DNA of 64,000 nucleotides from Phycisphaerae bacterium (GTDB lineage: Bacteria > Planctomycetota > Phycisphaerae > Phycisphaerales > SM1A02). The stretch covers positions 1 through 64,000 of the forward strand of contig JAEUIU010000031.1 in NCBI GenBank assembly GCA_016795065.1. Direction: 5' to 3'. Made by a program: the position numbers and the translations under genes. Of the stretch, positions 41,526 to 51,630 are shown piece after piece; within the stretch, counting starts at the first letter, position 1, and each line of letters opens with the position of its first letter. The notes beneath the pieces were generated by a model. That model was given only the letters and a program-made list of their open reading frames with translations, did not search any database and was not told the origin of the DNA.

Positions 41526-44500
41526 TCAGCGAAGCCCCGTCCCGCGTCGAGCCCACTCATCCCATTGATGGGTGTCCCACACCCCGATCTCGCCGGCCGT
41601 TCCGCTGGCGGAGATGAAGCGACCTGTCGCGTCGACCGAGCACGAGATCGTGTCGGCGTGTGAGAACGGGGTGAACTCGAAGAGGCTTCGCCCGTCACTG
41701 GCATCGTGCACGCGCAGGTTGCCGTCGCCGGAGGCGGCCAAGATGGCTTGAAGTCCGTTCTCCCCACTCTCCTTGGGGGGAAGCCAGACAACAGCCGTCA
41801 CCAGGCCGCCTCCAGCGGCGAAACGCCGGTTGAGTGAGAGGGTCGTAGCGTCGAAGATCGCAATCGACCGCGACCATTCGCCCACGGCGAGGCGGCTGCC
41901 GTCGGGCGAGAATGCCAGCGCCCAAGGGGCATCGGGCGTGTGGGTGATGGCAAGCGGTTCGCCGGTCGAAGTGAAGACCCGAATGGAGAGGTCGCGCGAC
42001 GTGGTGGCGATGCGCTCGCCATCGGGCGACCAGGCGATCCCGACAAGCTGACGCTCGCCCGCAACGAAGCTGGCCACGGGCGACAGGCCGGGAAGATCCA
42101 TGACGCGAACGGTCCGATCGCCGAACGCGACGGCGAGCCGACGTCCATCGGGCGAAAAGGCCACCGCGGATGTCATCTGCGGTTCAACGCCGAATCGTCG
42201 ACCAAGCACCTCGCCGGTTTGGGCATCGCCGACCTGGAGCATCCGATCGTCGGCGGCGGAGGCGACGTACCGTCCATCGCTTGAAAGATCGATTCCGCGA
42301 ACACGGCGACCATGCGATGGCAACCACGTCACCGCTGCTCCGCTCTGGGCGTCGGCGACAACCACGTTGCCGATCCCATCGCCGACCGCGATGCGCGAGC
42401 CGTCTCGCGAGAGGACTGCGGAGACGCGCCCGTTGACACCGGGCACGAACACGCCGCCACCGTTGATCGGATCGTTACCGAAGACCCACAAGCGCATGGT
42501 CCCGTCGTGATGGGCGGAGAGCGCCCGCCCCGACTCCGGAGCGAAGACGACAGCGTTGGGACCGAAGGGTGGTGAGGCGATTCGACGACGCGATCGAAGC
42601 GACTCGTCCCATCGATCGAGCGACCACCATCCGCTGACCAGGATGTCGCCGCTCGGGTTGTCGACGGCGATCACTCGGACCGAGCCGTTCCCCACGTCCG
42701 CGGAGCGGCTGGGCTCGCCGGGGTTGTCGAGGCTGACGATCGTGATCGTTCGATCCGTCGCACCCGAAAGCAGTCGTTCTCGCCGGGCGTCGAAGGCAAG
42801 CGACAGTACCGCGCCGTCGTGCCGCGTGACCGGTCGCGCGCTGCCGTTGAAGGGATGGATCACCGCCACGTCGCCGCCCTCGTCGCCGATGGCGACATCG
42901 CCGCCGGGCAAGAGGAGAAGAGACGTCACCGCCGAGGAACGCTTGGTCAGTTCGCGCAACGGCTCGCCGTCCCGATGGAAGAGCACTCGCCCGCTCCCAT
43001 CCCCGCTGACCGTCACGCCATCGCGGGCGGCGATCGACCGAACCGGCGCCGTGTGCGTCGCCTCCGATGGCAGAGGCTCGAGCGAGTGGTCGTCAAACGC
43101 GAGGACCGAACCGTTCTCGCATCCAACCACGAATCGCTTGCCCTCGCGATCGTGAGCCCCGCTGAGGACCGGACTGCCTATATCGACGCACAAGACCACG
43201 CCGCGGTCAATGTCACTGAGGACGACGCGCCCATCCTCCCCCGCCGAGAGAACGAGTCGCCCATCGTCGGAAAGGCCAGCGGCTCGCACCGACGCAACGT
43301 GCGGCTCCCAGGACCGGAGGCACGGGTGCCGGGCAGCGATTTCCCGAGCGGCCCAGCGCAGCCGCGGGTCGCGTTCCATGACACCTTCGCTTCGCAGGGC
43401 ATCAACCGCGTCAGCGACGTTTCCGGTGGCGGCAAGCAGCCGAGCACGTTCGACCCTGGCCACGTTCAACTGTCGGGCAAGGGCCTCGCTCGCCCGTTGC
43501 GCTGCTCGCTCGGAGATCCGAGCATCCTCGGCGAGTTGGGAGAATCGTTCGGCATCGAAAGTGGCCCGCACCGCAACCACGACGATCGAGATGATGAGGA
43601 GAACCGACGCGGCGATCGGAAGGCGATGCCGCCGTGCCTTGCGGACAAGGACGTACATCGCCGAGTTGGCTCGGGCCGCGACCGGCTCGCCGGCAAGGTG
43701 GGCGCGAAGGTCATCGGCCAGCGCAGCAACCGAGCGATAGCGCTCGTCGGGGTCCTTGGCCAAAGACTTGAGGACGATGGCATCGAGATCGCCGCGCAGC
43801 CCAGCCGTGGCCTCCGCTGCCATCGACGGCGGTGCCGGATCCTCATCGCGCACCACGCGGACCGCCTCGTCGATCGCACGGCCCTTGAGGTCGAAGGGTC
43901 GCCGTCCGACCAGGAGTTCGTACAGGATCACGCCAAGGGAATAGACATCGCTGCGGACGTCGATCGCCGAGCCGTCACCGGCTACCTGCTCGGGACTCAT
44001 GTAGGGCAGCGTGCCTAACAGTTGGCCCGGTCCGGTCAGGGCGGGCGTCGGTTGATCGTCGCCGTGGCCCTGCCATTCGGGTCCGGCGACGCGGGCGATG
44101 CCGAAGTCGAGGACCTTGATGCGGCCCTGTGGGGCCTGGGGCTCGGGCTCGGTGAGCAGGATGTTGGCGGGCTTGAGGTCGCGATGGATGACCCCCTTCT
44201 GATGAGCGAAGGCGACGGCATCGCAGACTTCAAGGAACAGTTCAAGCCGCGTGCGATGATCAAGCGCTCGCGTCCGCGCCGCGACGTCGAGAGGCCGACC
44301 TCGCACCAACTCCATTGCGATCCACGCTGGGCCGCAGGCTGGGGCGCTCATGCGGTCGGTGAAGCTCGGGGCCAGCGGCGACTCCATCGGCGACGGGCCG
44401 AAGCCCGCGTCATAGACCTGGGCGATCGAGGGATGCTGCAGGCGGGCGAGCACCTCGGCCTCGAGGGCGAATCGGCGCAGAGCTGACTCGCCGGTGATCA

Positions 44501-44915
44501 CGGAGGCCCGGAAGATCTTCAGGGCGACCGGCCGTCTTGGTGAAATCTGCTCGGCCTCGTAGACCGCTCCGGACCCGCCCTCACCTAACAGTTTGCTCAA
44601 GCGGTAGCGCCCGGCAAGGACGCCGGCACTTGGCTCTGCGATCGCAGGCAGGAGGCTCGCCATCGTTGCCTCGCCACCTTCGCCGGTGCGCAGCGCCGCC
44701 TCGGGAGAGCCGCGGCGCTCCCGCTCGATGAGCCGCTCGACCGTCGCCCGCAGCGCCGGCCGCTCGACGCAGCGCACGTCCAGCTCGCGGGCTCGCGCGT
44801 CGGCCGGGAGATCGCAGATCTCGAGGAAGAGATCAAACGCCTCGCGCAGCGGTTCAACGCGATCGTCCTTCGCCGAAGGCTCATCGCCCATGGAACTGGT
44901 CGTCGGTGAGTCCAT
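41526..44915 (-). CDS. Membrane Ser/Thr protein kinase with WD40 beta-propeller
   Basis: A 1129-residue PknB-type kinase. Kinase motifs: GEGGSG (111-116), Lys133 in VALKIF, HRDLKPAN (244-251), DFG (270-272), GTLPYMSPEQ (301-310). One membrane helix lies about residues 432-450 (LPIAASVLLIISIVVVAV). A C-terminal WD40-like array of many blades follows from about 540, with units such as VTAVVWLPPKESG, FSPDGRRLAVAFGDRTVRVM and VRGIDLSSDGRYVASAADDR. The start is the ATG at 44915 (MDSPTTSSMG), with a second ATG eight codons on. It is transcribed after an ECF sigma factor 81 bases upstream and an AsmA-like gene before that. Probably a signalling kinase with a protein-interaction propeller. Confidence 0.93.
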   Translation of the reverse strand: MDSPTTSSMGDEPSAKDDRVEPLREAFDLFLEICDLPADARARELDVRCVERPALRATVERLIERERRGSPEAALRTGEGGEATMASLLPAIAEPSAGVLAGRYRLSKLLGEGGSGAVYEAEQISPRRPVALKIFRASVITGESALRRFALEAEVLARLQHPSIAQVYDAGFGPSPMESPLAPSFTDRMSAPACGPAWIAMELVRGRPLDVAARTRALDHRTRLELFLEVCDAVAFAHQKGVIHRDLKPANILLTEPEPQAPQGRIKVLDFGIARVAGPEWQGHGDDQPTPALTGPGQLLGTLPYMSPEQVAGDGSAIDVRSDVYSLGVILYELLVGRRPFDLKGRAIDEAVRVVRDEDPAPPSMAAEATAGLRGDLDAIVLKSLAKDPDERYRSVAALADDLRAHLAGEPVAARANSAMYVLVRKARRHRLPIAASVLLIISIVVVAVRATFDAERFSQLAEDARISERAAQRASEALARQLNVARVERARLLAATGNVADAVDALRSEGVMERDPRLRWAAREIAARHPCLRSWEPHVASVRAAGLSDDGRLVLSAGEDGRVVLSDIDRGVVLCVDIGSPVLSGAHDREGKRFVVGCENGSVLAFDDHSLEPLPSEATHTAPVRSIAARDGVTVSGDGSGRVLFHRDGEPLRELTKRSSAVTSLLLLPGGDVAIGDEGGDVAVIHPFNGSARPVTRHDGAVLSLAFDARRERLLSGATDRTITIVSLDNPGEPSRSADVGNGSVRVIAVDNPSGDILVSGWWSLDRWDESLRSRRRIASPPFGPNAVVFAPESGRALSAHHDGTMRLWVFGNDPINGGGVFVPGVNGRVSAVLSRDGSRIAVGDGIGNVVVADAQSGAAVTWLPSHGRRVRGIDLSSDGRYVASAADDRMLQVGDAQTGEVLGRRFGVEPQMTSAVAFSPDGRRLAVAFGDRTVRVMDLPGLSPVASFVAGERQLVGIAWSPDGERIATTSRDLSIRVFTSTGEPLAITHTPDAPWALAFSPDGSRLAVGEWSRSIAIFDATTLSLNRRFAAGGGLVTAVVWLPPKESGENGLQAILAASGDGNLRVHDASDGRSLFEFTPFSHADTISCSVDATGRFISASGTAGEIGVWDTHQWDEWARRGTGLR

Positions 44916-44996
44916 CAGCCAATGGTGTTATCGACTGTCGGGACCCTTCGCCTGAGGAGAGCCGCGGGATGGGCTCCACAGGAAAGGGGGAAGGGA

Positions 44997-45593
44997 CTAT
45001 TCCTCGCCCCGGAGGGCTCCCTCGAGCCAGACGCGGGCCACACGCCAGTCGCCTTCGACCGTCCGCGACGAGACCCCGAGGGCTCGGGCGGTCTCCTCGA
45101 TCGAGAGCCCGCCGAGGAAGCGAAGCTCGACGACGCGATAGCGCCGCGGATCGGCTTTCGCCAATCGCTCAAGGGCTGCGTGCAGGGCCAGAAGGCCGTC
45201 GTCCTCTCCGGCGTCAGCGGGGTCGGCGATCGAATCGATCGAGACGCGCGAACGCGCCCCGCCTCGCTTCTGGGTCATGCGGGCCCGCACATGGTCAGCG
45301 AGGATCTGGCGCATCGCCCGCGCGGCGATCGCCAGCAGGTGTTCGCGGTCCTTCGGCGGCTCGCTCGAACCATCCCACGCCGAAACGAGCTTGAGGTACG
45401 CCTCATGGGCCAGGGCCGTCGCCTGAAGCGTATGGTCGGGCTGGCCGCGCACATACACCGCGGCGAGCCCACGAAGGCGGTCATACACCAGCGGCAGCAG
45501 CCGGTGCGCCGCGGAGGAGTCACCTTCGGCCGCGCGGTGGATCAGCTCGGTCGCGCCATCGGGGATGTCGTTTGGAGGATGGCTCGGCTGCAT
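44997..45593 (-). CDS. ECF-type RNA polymerase sigma factor
   Basis: A 198-residue sigma factor of the same family as the one at 18844-19446. Region 2: LLPLVYDRLRGLAAVYVRGQ, TLQATALAHEAYLKLVSAWD and LLAIAARAMRQILADHVRAR. Region 4: LRFLGGLSIEETARALGVSS then RTVEGDWRVARVWLEGALRG. Length fits the family and no extra C-terminal domain is present. It lies 36 bases after the AsmA-like gene and 81 bases before the WD40 kinase, on the same strand, so all three probably form one unit. The target promoters are not known. Confidence 0.9.
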   Translation of the reverse strand: MQPSHPPNDIPDGATELIHRAAEGDSSAAHRLLPLVYDRLRGLAAVYVRGQPDHTLQATALAHEAYLKLVSAWDGSSEPPKDREHLLAIAARAMRQILADHVRARMTQKRGGARSRVSIDSIADPADAGEDDGLLALHAALERLAKADPRRYRVVELRFLGGLSIEETARALGVSSRTVEGDWRVARVWLEGALRGEE

Positions 45594-45629
45594 GACTGCA
45601 CGGCGTACGCGGAAGCTCAGAACGTTGGT

Positions 45630-48600
45630 TCACGGCTTGGGGGGCGAGCCCGGGTCTTCCTTCGGCGGGTCTTTTGGCGGGTCCTTCGGCTTGTCTTTCG
45701 GCTTGTCCTTCGGTTTGTCCTTGGGCTTGTCCTTCGGCTTCTCGCCTTCCTTCGGCTTGTCCTTCGACCCTTCCTTCGGCTTCTCGCCTTCCTTGGGCTT
45801 GTCCTTGGACTTCTCCTTGGCGGGCGCTTTCGGCGCTTCAGGCGACTCCTTTCCGCTGCCGGGCTGCTGCGGCTGGGCGGGCTGGGCAGGCATGGCGGGG
45901 TCCTTCGACTCGCCCGGCTTGATCAGGCCCGAGAGGTCCTTCAGCAGGCTTCCCGGATTGCTGATGATCTCATCGATCCCCGGGAACGTGATCTTCTGTT
46001 CAAGCTCCTTGAAGTTGCCCTTCTCGTCGTAGAGCGGACCGGAAAGGGTGACGCCGACGGCCAGCTTGCTGGCGAGTTCGCTATCGCGCCCACCGATCTT
46101 GGAGAAGAAGGAGGCGGCGTCGCCGGAGTAGTTGGAGAGCTGGCTTGCGGGAATGCGCGTGGTGATGGCGTTGACGTACTTCTTCGCGAGATTCACGTCG
46201 CCGGTCATGTCCAGCACGTTGCGCCAGGTCGGCGGCTGGCCCGGCGCACCCTCAAGCTTGAAGAGCTTCAGCCCGAACTTTTCGTAGGTGAGCCTGCCGT
46301 TGGTGATCTTGATCGCCAGCGGCTCGATGCGTCCCTCGGAGCCAGGCGTCGGCTTGTTGTCCAGCAACGAGAAGAAGCGCGAAATGTGCTTGCCATTGCG
46401 CATCCGGACGTCGCCGATGTCCAGGAGGATCTCCCCATCGAGCTTGGCGAGATTCCCGTCGAGTGCGTAACGAAGCTCGCTCACCGTGAGCGTTGCCCGT
46501 TCCTTTACGAGATCGACATCAGCGAACACCGTGTTGATCGAGTAGAGGATGTCCTCCTTGATGCCCGGCGAGAGCGCGAAGGACGCAGTCAGCGGGCTCT
46601 TTTCGGAGATGCGGGCGACCCCGTTCTTGTTCACCGTCACCTGCGGGATGTTCAGCTCCGCGAAGGGCGAGTTCACCGACGCTGAGAGTTCGCCGCTGGT
46701 CTTAGAGAGTGCCTTCGCGTTGGCCCGAAAGGCGATGCGATCACCGAGGCTGCGGGTGAGCGTGCCGTTGGTCGCCGCGATGAGGTCGATGAGAACGGTC
46801 GGAATCTGCTGGACGTCGGCATCCAGATCGAGTTGGGCGCTCTCGGCCGAGAACGCGCCCTTCTCGTCGGCCAGGTTGCGGACGGTGCCGTTCACCCGGA
46901 ACCGCGGTCCGCTTCCGGCCGTTCCGCCGCTGCCGCCACGATCGTTGGCGCTGAGTGCAATGCCCTTGAGAAGGTCGGCCGATTGGAGCGTCGCGTCGAT
47001 CGCGGGAACAGCCAAGGTCTCGACTGGCTTCGCAGGCGCGACCACCTGGACGCCGATCGGTTCGGTCGCGATCGCCACCTGAACGCTGGCCCCCGCAACC
47101 CGATCGCCTTCGGTGACAAGGCCCTTGGGCAATGTCGCCGTCGCATCGTTGAGGACCAACGCGAGGTCGTTCTGGAACACATAACGAGGCGCATCGGCGG
47201 GCATGCCCGGCTTGGACACCAACTCGCCGAGCATCGCGGCCGGAATGCGGACCGCAACACCCTTGGCCGTCGCGGTGACCTGTTCGCCTCGGGCGAGGAC
47301 ATCGACGGTGCCAGCCGAGATCCGCGGAAACTTCGGCACAAGGCGCACGTTCTCGCCGCTCTCGTCACGACTCATGGTGAGCGTCAGCGAGCCGTCGTCG
47401 CCGGTCCACTTGCTGTAGGCGCCCTTCTCCTTCCCTAGGAGCGATTCCACCCACGGAACGTTGACGCCGGCCAGAGCCACAGTTCCGCTCAGCCCCTGAA
47501 GGAGCGAGGGTCCAGTGACTTTCGACCACGCGAGGTCGATCTTGGCCTGCTCGATCCGGTCGCTTGCGGCGCTCGTACCCACAGCGGAGAAGCCGCCCTT
47601 GACCTTCGCAGAGGTGGCCGTCGGGTCGACATCGGCGGTGACGTCCAAATCTCGGATCGCCAAGGCACCGACGATTCCCGGCACCTGGGCCATGGCCGCT
47701 TCGGGAATGGCCAATCGCATGGCGAGTCCAGCGGGCAACTTCCCGGCCTTCAGTTCGTCGAAGCGGAAGGCAACCGGCTGCCCCTGTGTGAGCGTGAACG
47801 GAACGTCTTTCGCGAAGAGGACCTTGCTCTCGCTTGAGGCCTGAAGCTGGGCGAGGAGATCCTCCGGCATGGTGCCGGTGAGTTCGAGGCGTTCGATCGA
47901 TCCTCCGTCTTGCTCGATCCCCGCAACGACCTGCCCGTGGATCGGCTCACCGGCGAGGGCGAGCGTCACGCGCTGTCCGGTTCGGCCAGCCAACGGTTCG
48001 TTGGTGAGGTCGATCGAGAGGTCGCGAATGTGGGCGGCCTCGATCAGCGGTCGCTGATCACCAACCCACGGGATGATCGACGCGCCGTTGAGGCCGGTCA
48101 CCTTCAGCGTGCCGCGGGCATCGACCGTCAATGGGTCGAGCGTCGCAAGGTCGGCGGGGAGGTTCCGAACGGTCTCGCGGAGATCGATCGTTGCGGTGTC
48201 CACGCCGCCGCGCACGGTGAGCTGACTCTCCTTGGCCAGATCTGCGGAGGCGATCGAGACGACGAGATCGCGAAGAGGCACGTCCCGATTCAACTGTTCG
48301 ACGTAGATCGCGGTCTCGCCAATGATGGCGATTTCCGCGTTCGCCGCGATGCCCGCGAGCCCGTTTGGCGGCAGGGCGAGATCCGCGTCGCGCACGTTCG
48401 TACGAACGATGGCCGGCTTGCTGAAGCTCTTGCCCGAGACGGCGAGGAGAAACGCCGGCTCGGCGACGACCTCGCTGGTCAGCGTGAGATTCTCGATGCG
48501 ATTGAGGGCGGGCGGGATCGTGGCGTGCAGGGCGAGGTTCGATGAACCCGGCGCTGCCGGCGGTTCCGCCGCGCCGCCAAGTCCGACCGCAGCCTTCACG

Positions 48601-50096
48601 TCCACCTCGAACGGCACGCCGGCCGCATCGCGACCGAGGGCGATCGTACTTCCGCTGCCTAAGGCAACAGCGATGCGCTGGGCAAATGCGTGCAGGTCAG
48701 CCTTCGGTTCCGGATCAGTCTGGCGCCAAACGATCGTGTCGAGTGGCCGCACCTGCAGTTGGCCGACGAAACTCGCGAGCGGATCGCCTCCCTCTTTCGG
48801 CATCGACCAGGTCAGCCCCGAGCCAGAGAGCTCCAGACCGACCTCGCCCCCGACATCGGTCTTGGCGAGCCGCACAAGCGTCTCCTGCGAGGCTCGCACC
48901 GTGCCGCGCAGCGTGCCGTCGCGGATCGCGCCATCGGTTGGATTGACGGTCGCTCCAATGGCCAGTTCGGCCTTCGCGGCGCGAAGCTCGATCGCGATCG
49001 GCTGGGCCCCGCCGCCAGGCGCGTGAATCGTGAGACGCTCGACAAGGGCTCCGAGGTCCTCCGAGAGAATGACCTTGGTGGTCGCAAGCCATGGCTGGAG
49101 AAGCGAGGTCGGAAGGTTTGAGGCCTCGACTGATCCCAGCACGTTCGCCGGATTCGGATCCACCTTGCCCGCGGCGTTGACCAGCGGCGTGACGGTGAGG
49201 TCCGCCTTCAGCGTGCTCGGGGTCTTGCCGTCGACCACGCCCGTTGCGTTGGCCTGAAGGTGGAGGCTCTTCGAGAGCGACTCGCTCGTCACGCTGCAAT
49301 CGATCGCGCTGAAATCCGCCTCGCGGTCGCCGGCGGGTACCCGCAGGTTCCTCGCCGCGAGTGAAAGGTCAAGGCCCATGGCGCCCAGCGCGCCGCCGAC
49401 GCTGCTCGCGTTGCCCTTCAGTTCAATCGAGCCCTTCGCCCCCGAAAACTCCGTCGGCGAGGCGAGTTGGACGGCAGCCGCTCCCTTGGCCTCCTCGTAG
49501 GAAGCCGTTCCGGTGAGGGACGTGAGCTCGTAGGTCCGATCGCTGCGGCGGTCGAGCAGTTCGACCGAGAGCCCGTCGATCGAGACGTTCACGACCATCG
49601 GCCCGCCGCTCTTGGAGCCGGAGCCGCCAGAACCAGAACCAGAACCAGAACCGGAGCCAGCGCCCGAACCACTCCCCGCGCCACCCTGCTTCACGAGGTT
49701 CGCCAGGCCCAGCGAGCCGTCCTTCTCGATCGTTCCCTTCACCGCGCCGGAGACGTGGATGTCCAACGTCTCGACGCCGGAGGTGAGCACCGACAGCAGC
49801 CCGCGACGCAGTTCGATGTTGACGGTTCCGCTGTTGCTGCCATCGCCATCGCGTACCACCAAACCGCTGACGGATTGGTTCGAGAACCAGCCGAGGCCGA
49901 CCGAATCGAGCTTGACCTCGCCTTGGACATAGTTCGCGATCGCACCGTGGGCGATCGACCGTGCGATTCCCATCGAGAGAATCGTCGGCGCGAGCCCGAC
50001 CAGGATCGCCACGAGAACGACCACGCCGACGAGAACGCGCAGCCAGACTCGCTTGCGACGTGGTGCGTTGACGCGACCGTTGGATTCCTCTGCCAT
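45630..50096 (-). CDS. AsmA-like large envelope protein
   Basis: A 1488-residue protein with a short cytoplasmic N-terminus, one membrane helix (about residues 16-38, RVLVGVVVLVAILVGLAPTI) and a very long beta-rich region, the architecture of the AsmA/TamB/YhdP superfamily of lipid-transport or envelope-assembly proteins. The N-terminal SVGLGWFSNQSVSGLVVRDG resembles AsmA-type openings, and KITNGRLTYEKFGLKLFKLE lies near the end. There is a GSGSG linker (about 140-165) and a C-terminal Lys/Pro-rich tail of some 90 residues. The ATG at 50096 with GGGAG upstream is preferred over one at 50126. It heads the sigma-factor/kinase unit. Confidence 0.75.
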   Translation of the reverse strand: MAEESNGRVNAPRRKRVWLRVLVGVVVLVAILVGLAPTILSMGIARSIAHGAIANYVQGEVKLDSVGLGWFSNQSVSGLVVRDGDGSNSGTVNIELRRGLLSVLTSGVETLDIHVSGAVKGTIEKDGSLGLANLVKQGGAGSGSGAGSGSGSGSGSGGSGSKSGGPMVVNVSIDGLSVELLDRRSDRTYELTSLTGTASYEEAKGAAAVQLASPTEFSGAKGSIELKGNASSVGGALGAMGLDLSLAARNLRVPAGDREADFSAIDCSVTSESLSKSLHLQANATGVVDGKTPSTLKADLTVTPLVNAAGKVDPNPANVLGSVEASNLPTSLLQPWLATTKVILSEDLGALVERLTIHAPGGGAQPIAIELRAAKAELAIGATVNPTDGAIRDGTLRGTVRASQETLVRLAKTDVGGEVGLELSGSGLTWSMPKEGGDPLASFVGQLQVRPLDTIVWRQTDPEPKADLHAFAQRIAVALGSGSTIALGRDAAGVPFEVDVKAAVGLGGAAEPPAAPGSSNLALHATIPPALNRIENLTLTSEVVAEPAFLLAVSGKSFSKPAIVRTNVRDADLALPPNGLAGIAANAEIAIIGETAIYVEQLNRDVPLRDLVVSIASADLAKESQLTVRGGVDTATIDLRETVRNLPADLATLDPLTVDARGTLKVTGLNGASIIPWVGDQRPLIEAAHIRDLSIDLTNEPLAGRTGQRVTLALAGEPIHGQVVAGIEQDGGSIERLELTGTMPEDLLAQLQASSESKVLFAKDVPFTLTQGQPVAFRFDELKAGKLPAGLAMRLAIPEAAMAQVPGIVGALAIRDLDVTADVDPTATSAKVKGGFSAVGTSAASDRIEQAKIDLAWSKVTGPSLLQGLSGTVALAGVNVPWVESLLGKEKGAYSKWTGDDGSLTLTMSRDESGENVRLVPKFPRISAGTVDVLARGEQVTATAKGVAVRIPAAMLGELVSKPGMPADAPRYVFQNDLALVLNDATATLPKGLVTEGDRVAGASVQVAIATEPIGVQVVAPAKPVETLAVPAIDATLQSADLLKGIALSANDRGGSGGTAGSGPRFRVNGTVRNLADEKGAFSAESAQLDLDADVQQIPTVLIDLIAATNGTLTRSLGDRIAFRANAKALSKTSGELSASVNSPFAELNIPQVTVNKNGVARISEKSPLTASFALSPGIKEDILYSINTVFADVDLVKERATLTVSELRYALDGNLAKLDGEILLDIGDVRMRNGKHISRFFSLLDNKPTPGSEGRIEPLAIKITNGRLTYEKFGLKLFKLEGAPGQPPTWRNVLDMTGDVNLAKKYVNAITTRIPASQLSNYSGDAASFFSKIGGRDSELASKLAVGVTLSGPLYDEKGNFKELEQKITFPGIDEIISNPGSLLKDLSGLIKPGESKDPAMPAQPAQPQQPGSGKESPEAPKAPAKEKSKDKPKEGEKPKEGSKDKPKEGEKPKDKPKDKPKDKPKDKPKDPPKDPPKEDPGSPPKP
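45656..45820. repeat. Imperfect tandem repeat coding for KPKDKPKEG tail
   Basis: Units of 12-18 bp (variants of TCCTTCGGCTTG on the plus strand) repeat over about 165 bases and encode the Lys/Pro/Asp/Glu-rich C-terminus (PKDKPKDKPKD and PKEGEKPKEG units) of the AsmA-like protein on the minus strand. Such repeats readily change copy number by slippage, so tail length may vary between strains. Confidence 0.85.
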
Positions 50097-50302
50097 GAAA
50101 CAAGCTCCCATCGCAACTCTGAACACGTTCTGGATACACGTCGTCGGGCCGAATGCCCTGCGGTGCCCGCCCGAATCCGCCTACGCCTCTCACGCGGACG
50201 AAGCAGTCGGCGGCCCCTCCGACCGCAAGCACCGTCGCGCACCGGGCACGTCGATTGACCGAACCGGCAAAGACAAACCTGCAGTGGCACCACTCTACCC
50301 CG

Positions 50303-51556
50303 TCAGTCGACGGTCGTTGGCAACTTCTGCCTTGTTCCGCCCTTGGGTCCGCTTGCTGACGCGCCTGTCGCCGAGGCGACGTTTCGGAGCATACGGTCAA
50401 GCGCGAGGCGAGCGAGACGGCGGCACTCAGGATGCACCTTGACCCGATTGACCACGCGGCCCGCTGCGAGTTGGTCCAACACCCAGAGAAGGTGCTGCTG
50501 GTCAATCCGGTACATCGTGGTGCAGAGGCATTGGCAGTCGCTGAGGATCTGCACGTCCACGCCGCGTTCAGCGGCCGATCGGGCGAGTCGGTTGACGAGG
50601 TGGATCTCGGTGCCCACCGCCCAACGGCTGCCCGCGGGAGCGGCGTTGATCGTCTGGATGATGAACTCCGTCGACCCGCGCAGGTCCGAGCCGTCGACGA
50701 CCTGTTGGGAGCACTCCGGATGGACGAGCACCGTCCGCCCCTCGGTCTTCGCGGCTCGCACGTGTTCGCTTCGGAAGAGCTTGTGCACGCTGCAATGGCC
50801 GGCCCAGAGCAGCACCTTCGCCCGACGCACCGTTTCGCGATCGAGACCGCCGAGTTCGCGCTTCGGATCCCAAAGGGCCATCTCGGCCGGGTGCTTTGCC
50901 GTGGCGTCGAATTCGGTCACCATGCCCTTCGACTTCGCGGTGTTGCGGCCGAGGTGCTGGTCGGGCAGGAAGAGGATCTTGACGCTCTCACCCTTGGCGA
51001 GCGGTTCGTCACCACCTCGAAGGGCCCAGTCGAACACCAGGTGCGCGTTGCTGGAGGTGCAGCAGGCGCCGCCATGCTCTCCGACGAAAGCCTTGATCGC
51101 GGCGCTCGAGTTCACGTAGGTGATCGGGATGATGCGAGGGGCCGATGCGCCGCGCGGCGCCTCGGGATCCCGAATCGCCTCGGTGATTTCCTTCCAGGCC
51201 TGAACGGTGTCCTCGTAGGCGGCCATGTCGGCCATCGAACAGCCCGCGCCGAGGTCGGGCAGAATGACCTCGACCGATTCCTCAGTGAGGATGTCGGCCG
51301 TCTCGGCCATGAAGTGCACGCCGCAGAAGACGATCCACTTCGCGCCGCGCTTCGGTGCCTCCGCCGCCGCCATTTGCGAGAGCTTCAAGCTGTCGCCGAC
51401 GAGGTCGGCGTGGCAGATGACGGCATCCTGCTGATAGTGATGCCCCAAGATGAGGAGCTTCGACCCCAGTTCCTTCCGGCGCGCGTCAATCTCCGTCGCG
51501 AGGTCGCCCTCGGACATGCGTCGGTACTTCTCAGGGAGCTCGGGTTGCCAAAGCAT
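50303..51556 (-). CDS. nadA: Quinolinate synthase A
   Basis: A 417-residue 4Fe-4S enzyme that condenses iminoaspartate with dihydroxyacetone phosphate to quinolinate in NAD synthesis. Family blocks are LILGHHYQQDAVICHADLVG, DSLKLSQMAA, CGVHFMAETADILT, ITYVNSSAAIKAF, LFLPDQHLGRNTA and VLVHPECSQQVVD. Conserved Cys occur in the CGVHF, ACCTSSNA and HPEC segments, consistent with cluster binding. Length is somewhat above the usual 350 because of extra residues in the second domain. No nadB or nadC is adjacent. It follows a PilZ gene on the same strand after 74 bases. Confidence 0.95.
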   Translation of the reverse strand: MLWQPELPEKYRRMSEGDLATEIDARRKELGSKLLILGHHYQQDAVICHADLVGDSLKLSQMAAAEAPKRGAKWIVFCGVHFMAETADILTEESVEVILPDLGAGCSMADMAAYEDTVQAWKEITEAIRDPEAPRGASAPRIIPITYVNSSAAIKAFVGEHGGACCTSSNAHLVFDWALRGGDEPLAKGESVKILFLPDQHLGRNTAKSKGMVTEFDATAKHPAEMALWDPKRELGGLDRETVRRAKVLLWAGHCSVHKLFRSEHVRAAKTEGRTVLVHPECSQQVVDGSDLRGSTEFIIQTINAAPAGSRWAVGTEIHLVNRLARSAAERGVDVQILSDCQCLCTTMYRIDQQHLLWVLDQLAAGRVVNRVKVHPECRRLARLALDRMLRNVASATGASASGPKGGTRQKLPTTVD

Positions 51557-51630
51557 GGGCGAAACGGATGCGGAGGGGCATCGTAGCCGTCCCAGGCCGT
51601 CGCCGTCGCAGCGCCGCCCGTCGCGCCCGG

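Noticed and set aside
45656..45820. Short tandem repeats considered as a CRISPR array
   Set aside because: Units are 12-18 bp, contiguous without spacers and in frame with the Lys/Pro tail of the AsmA-like protein.
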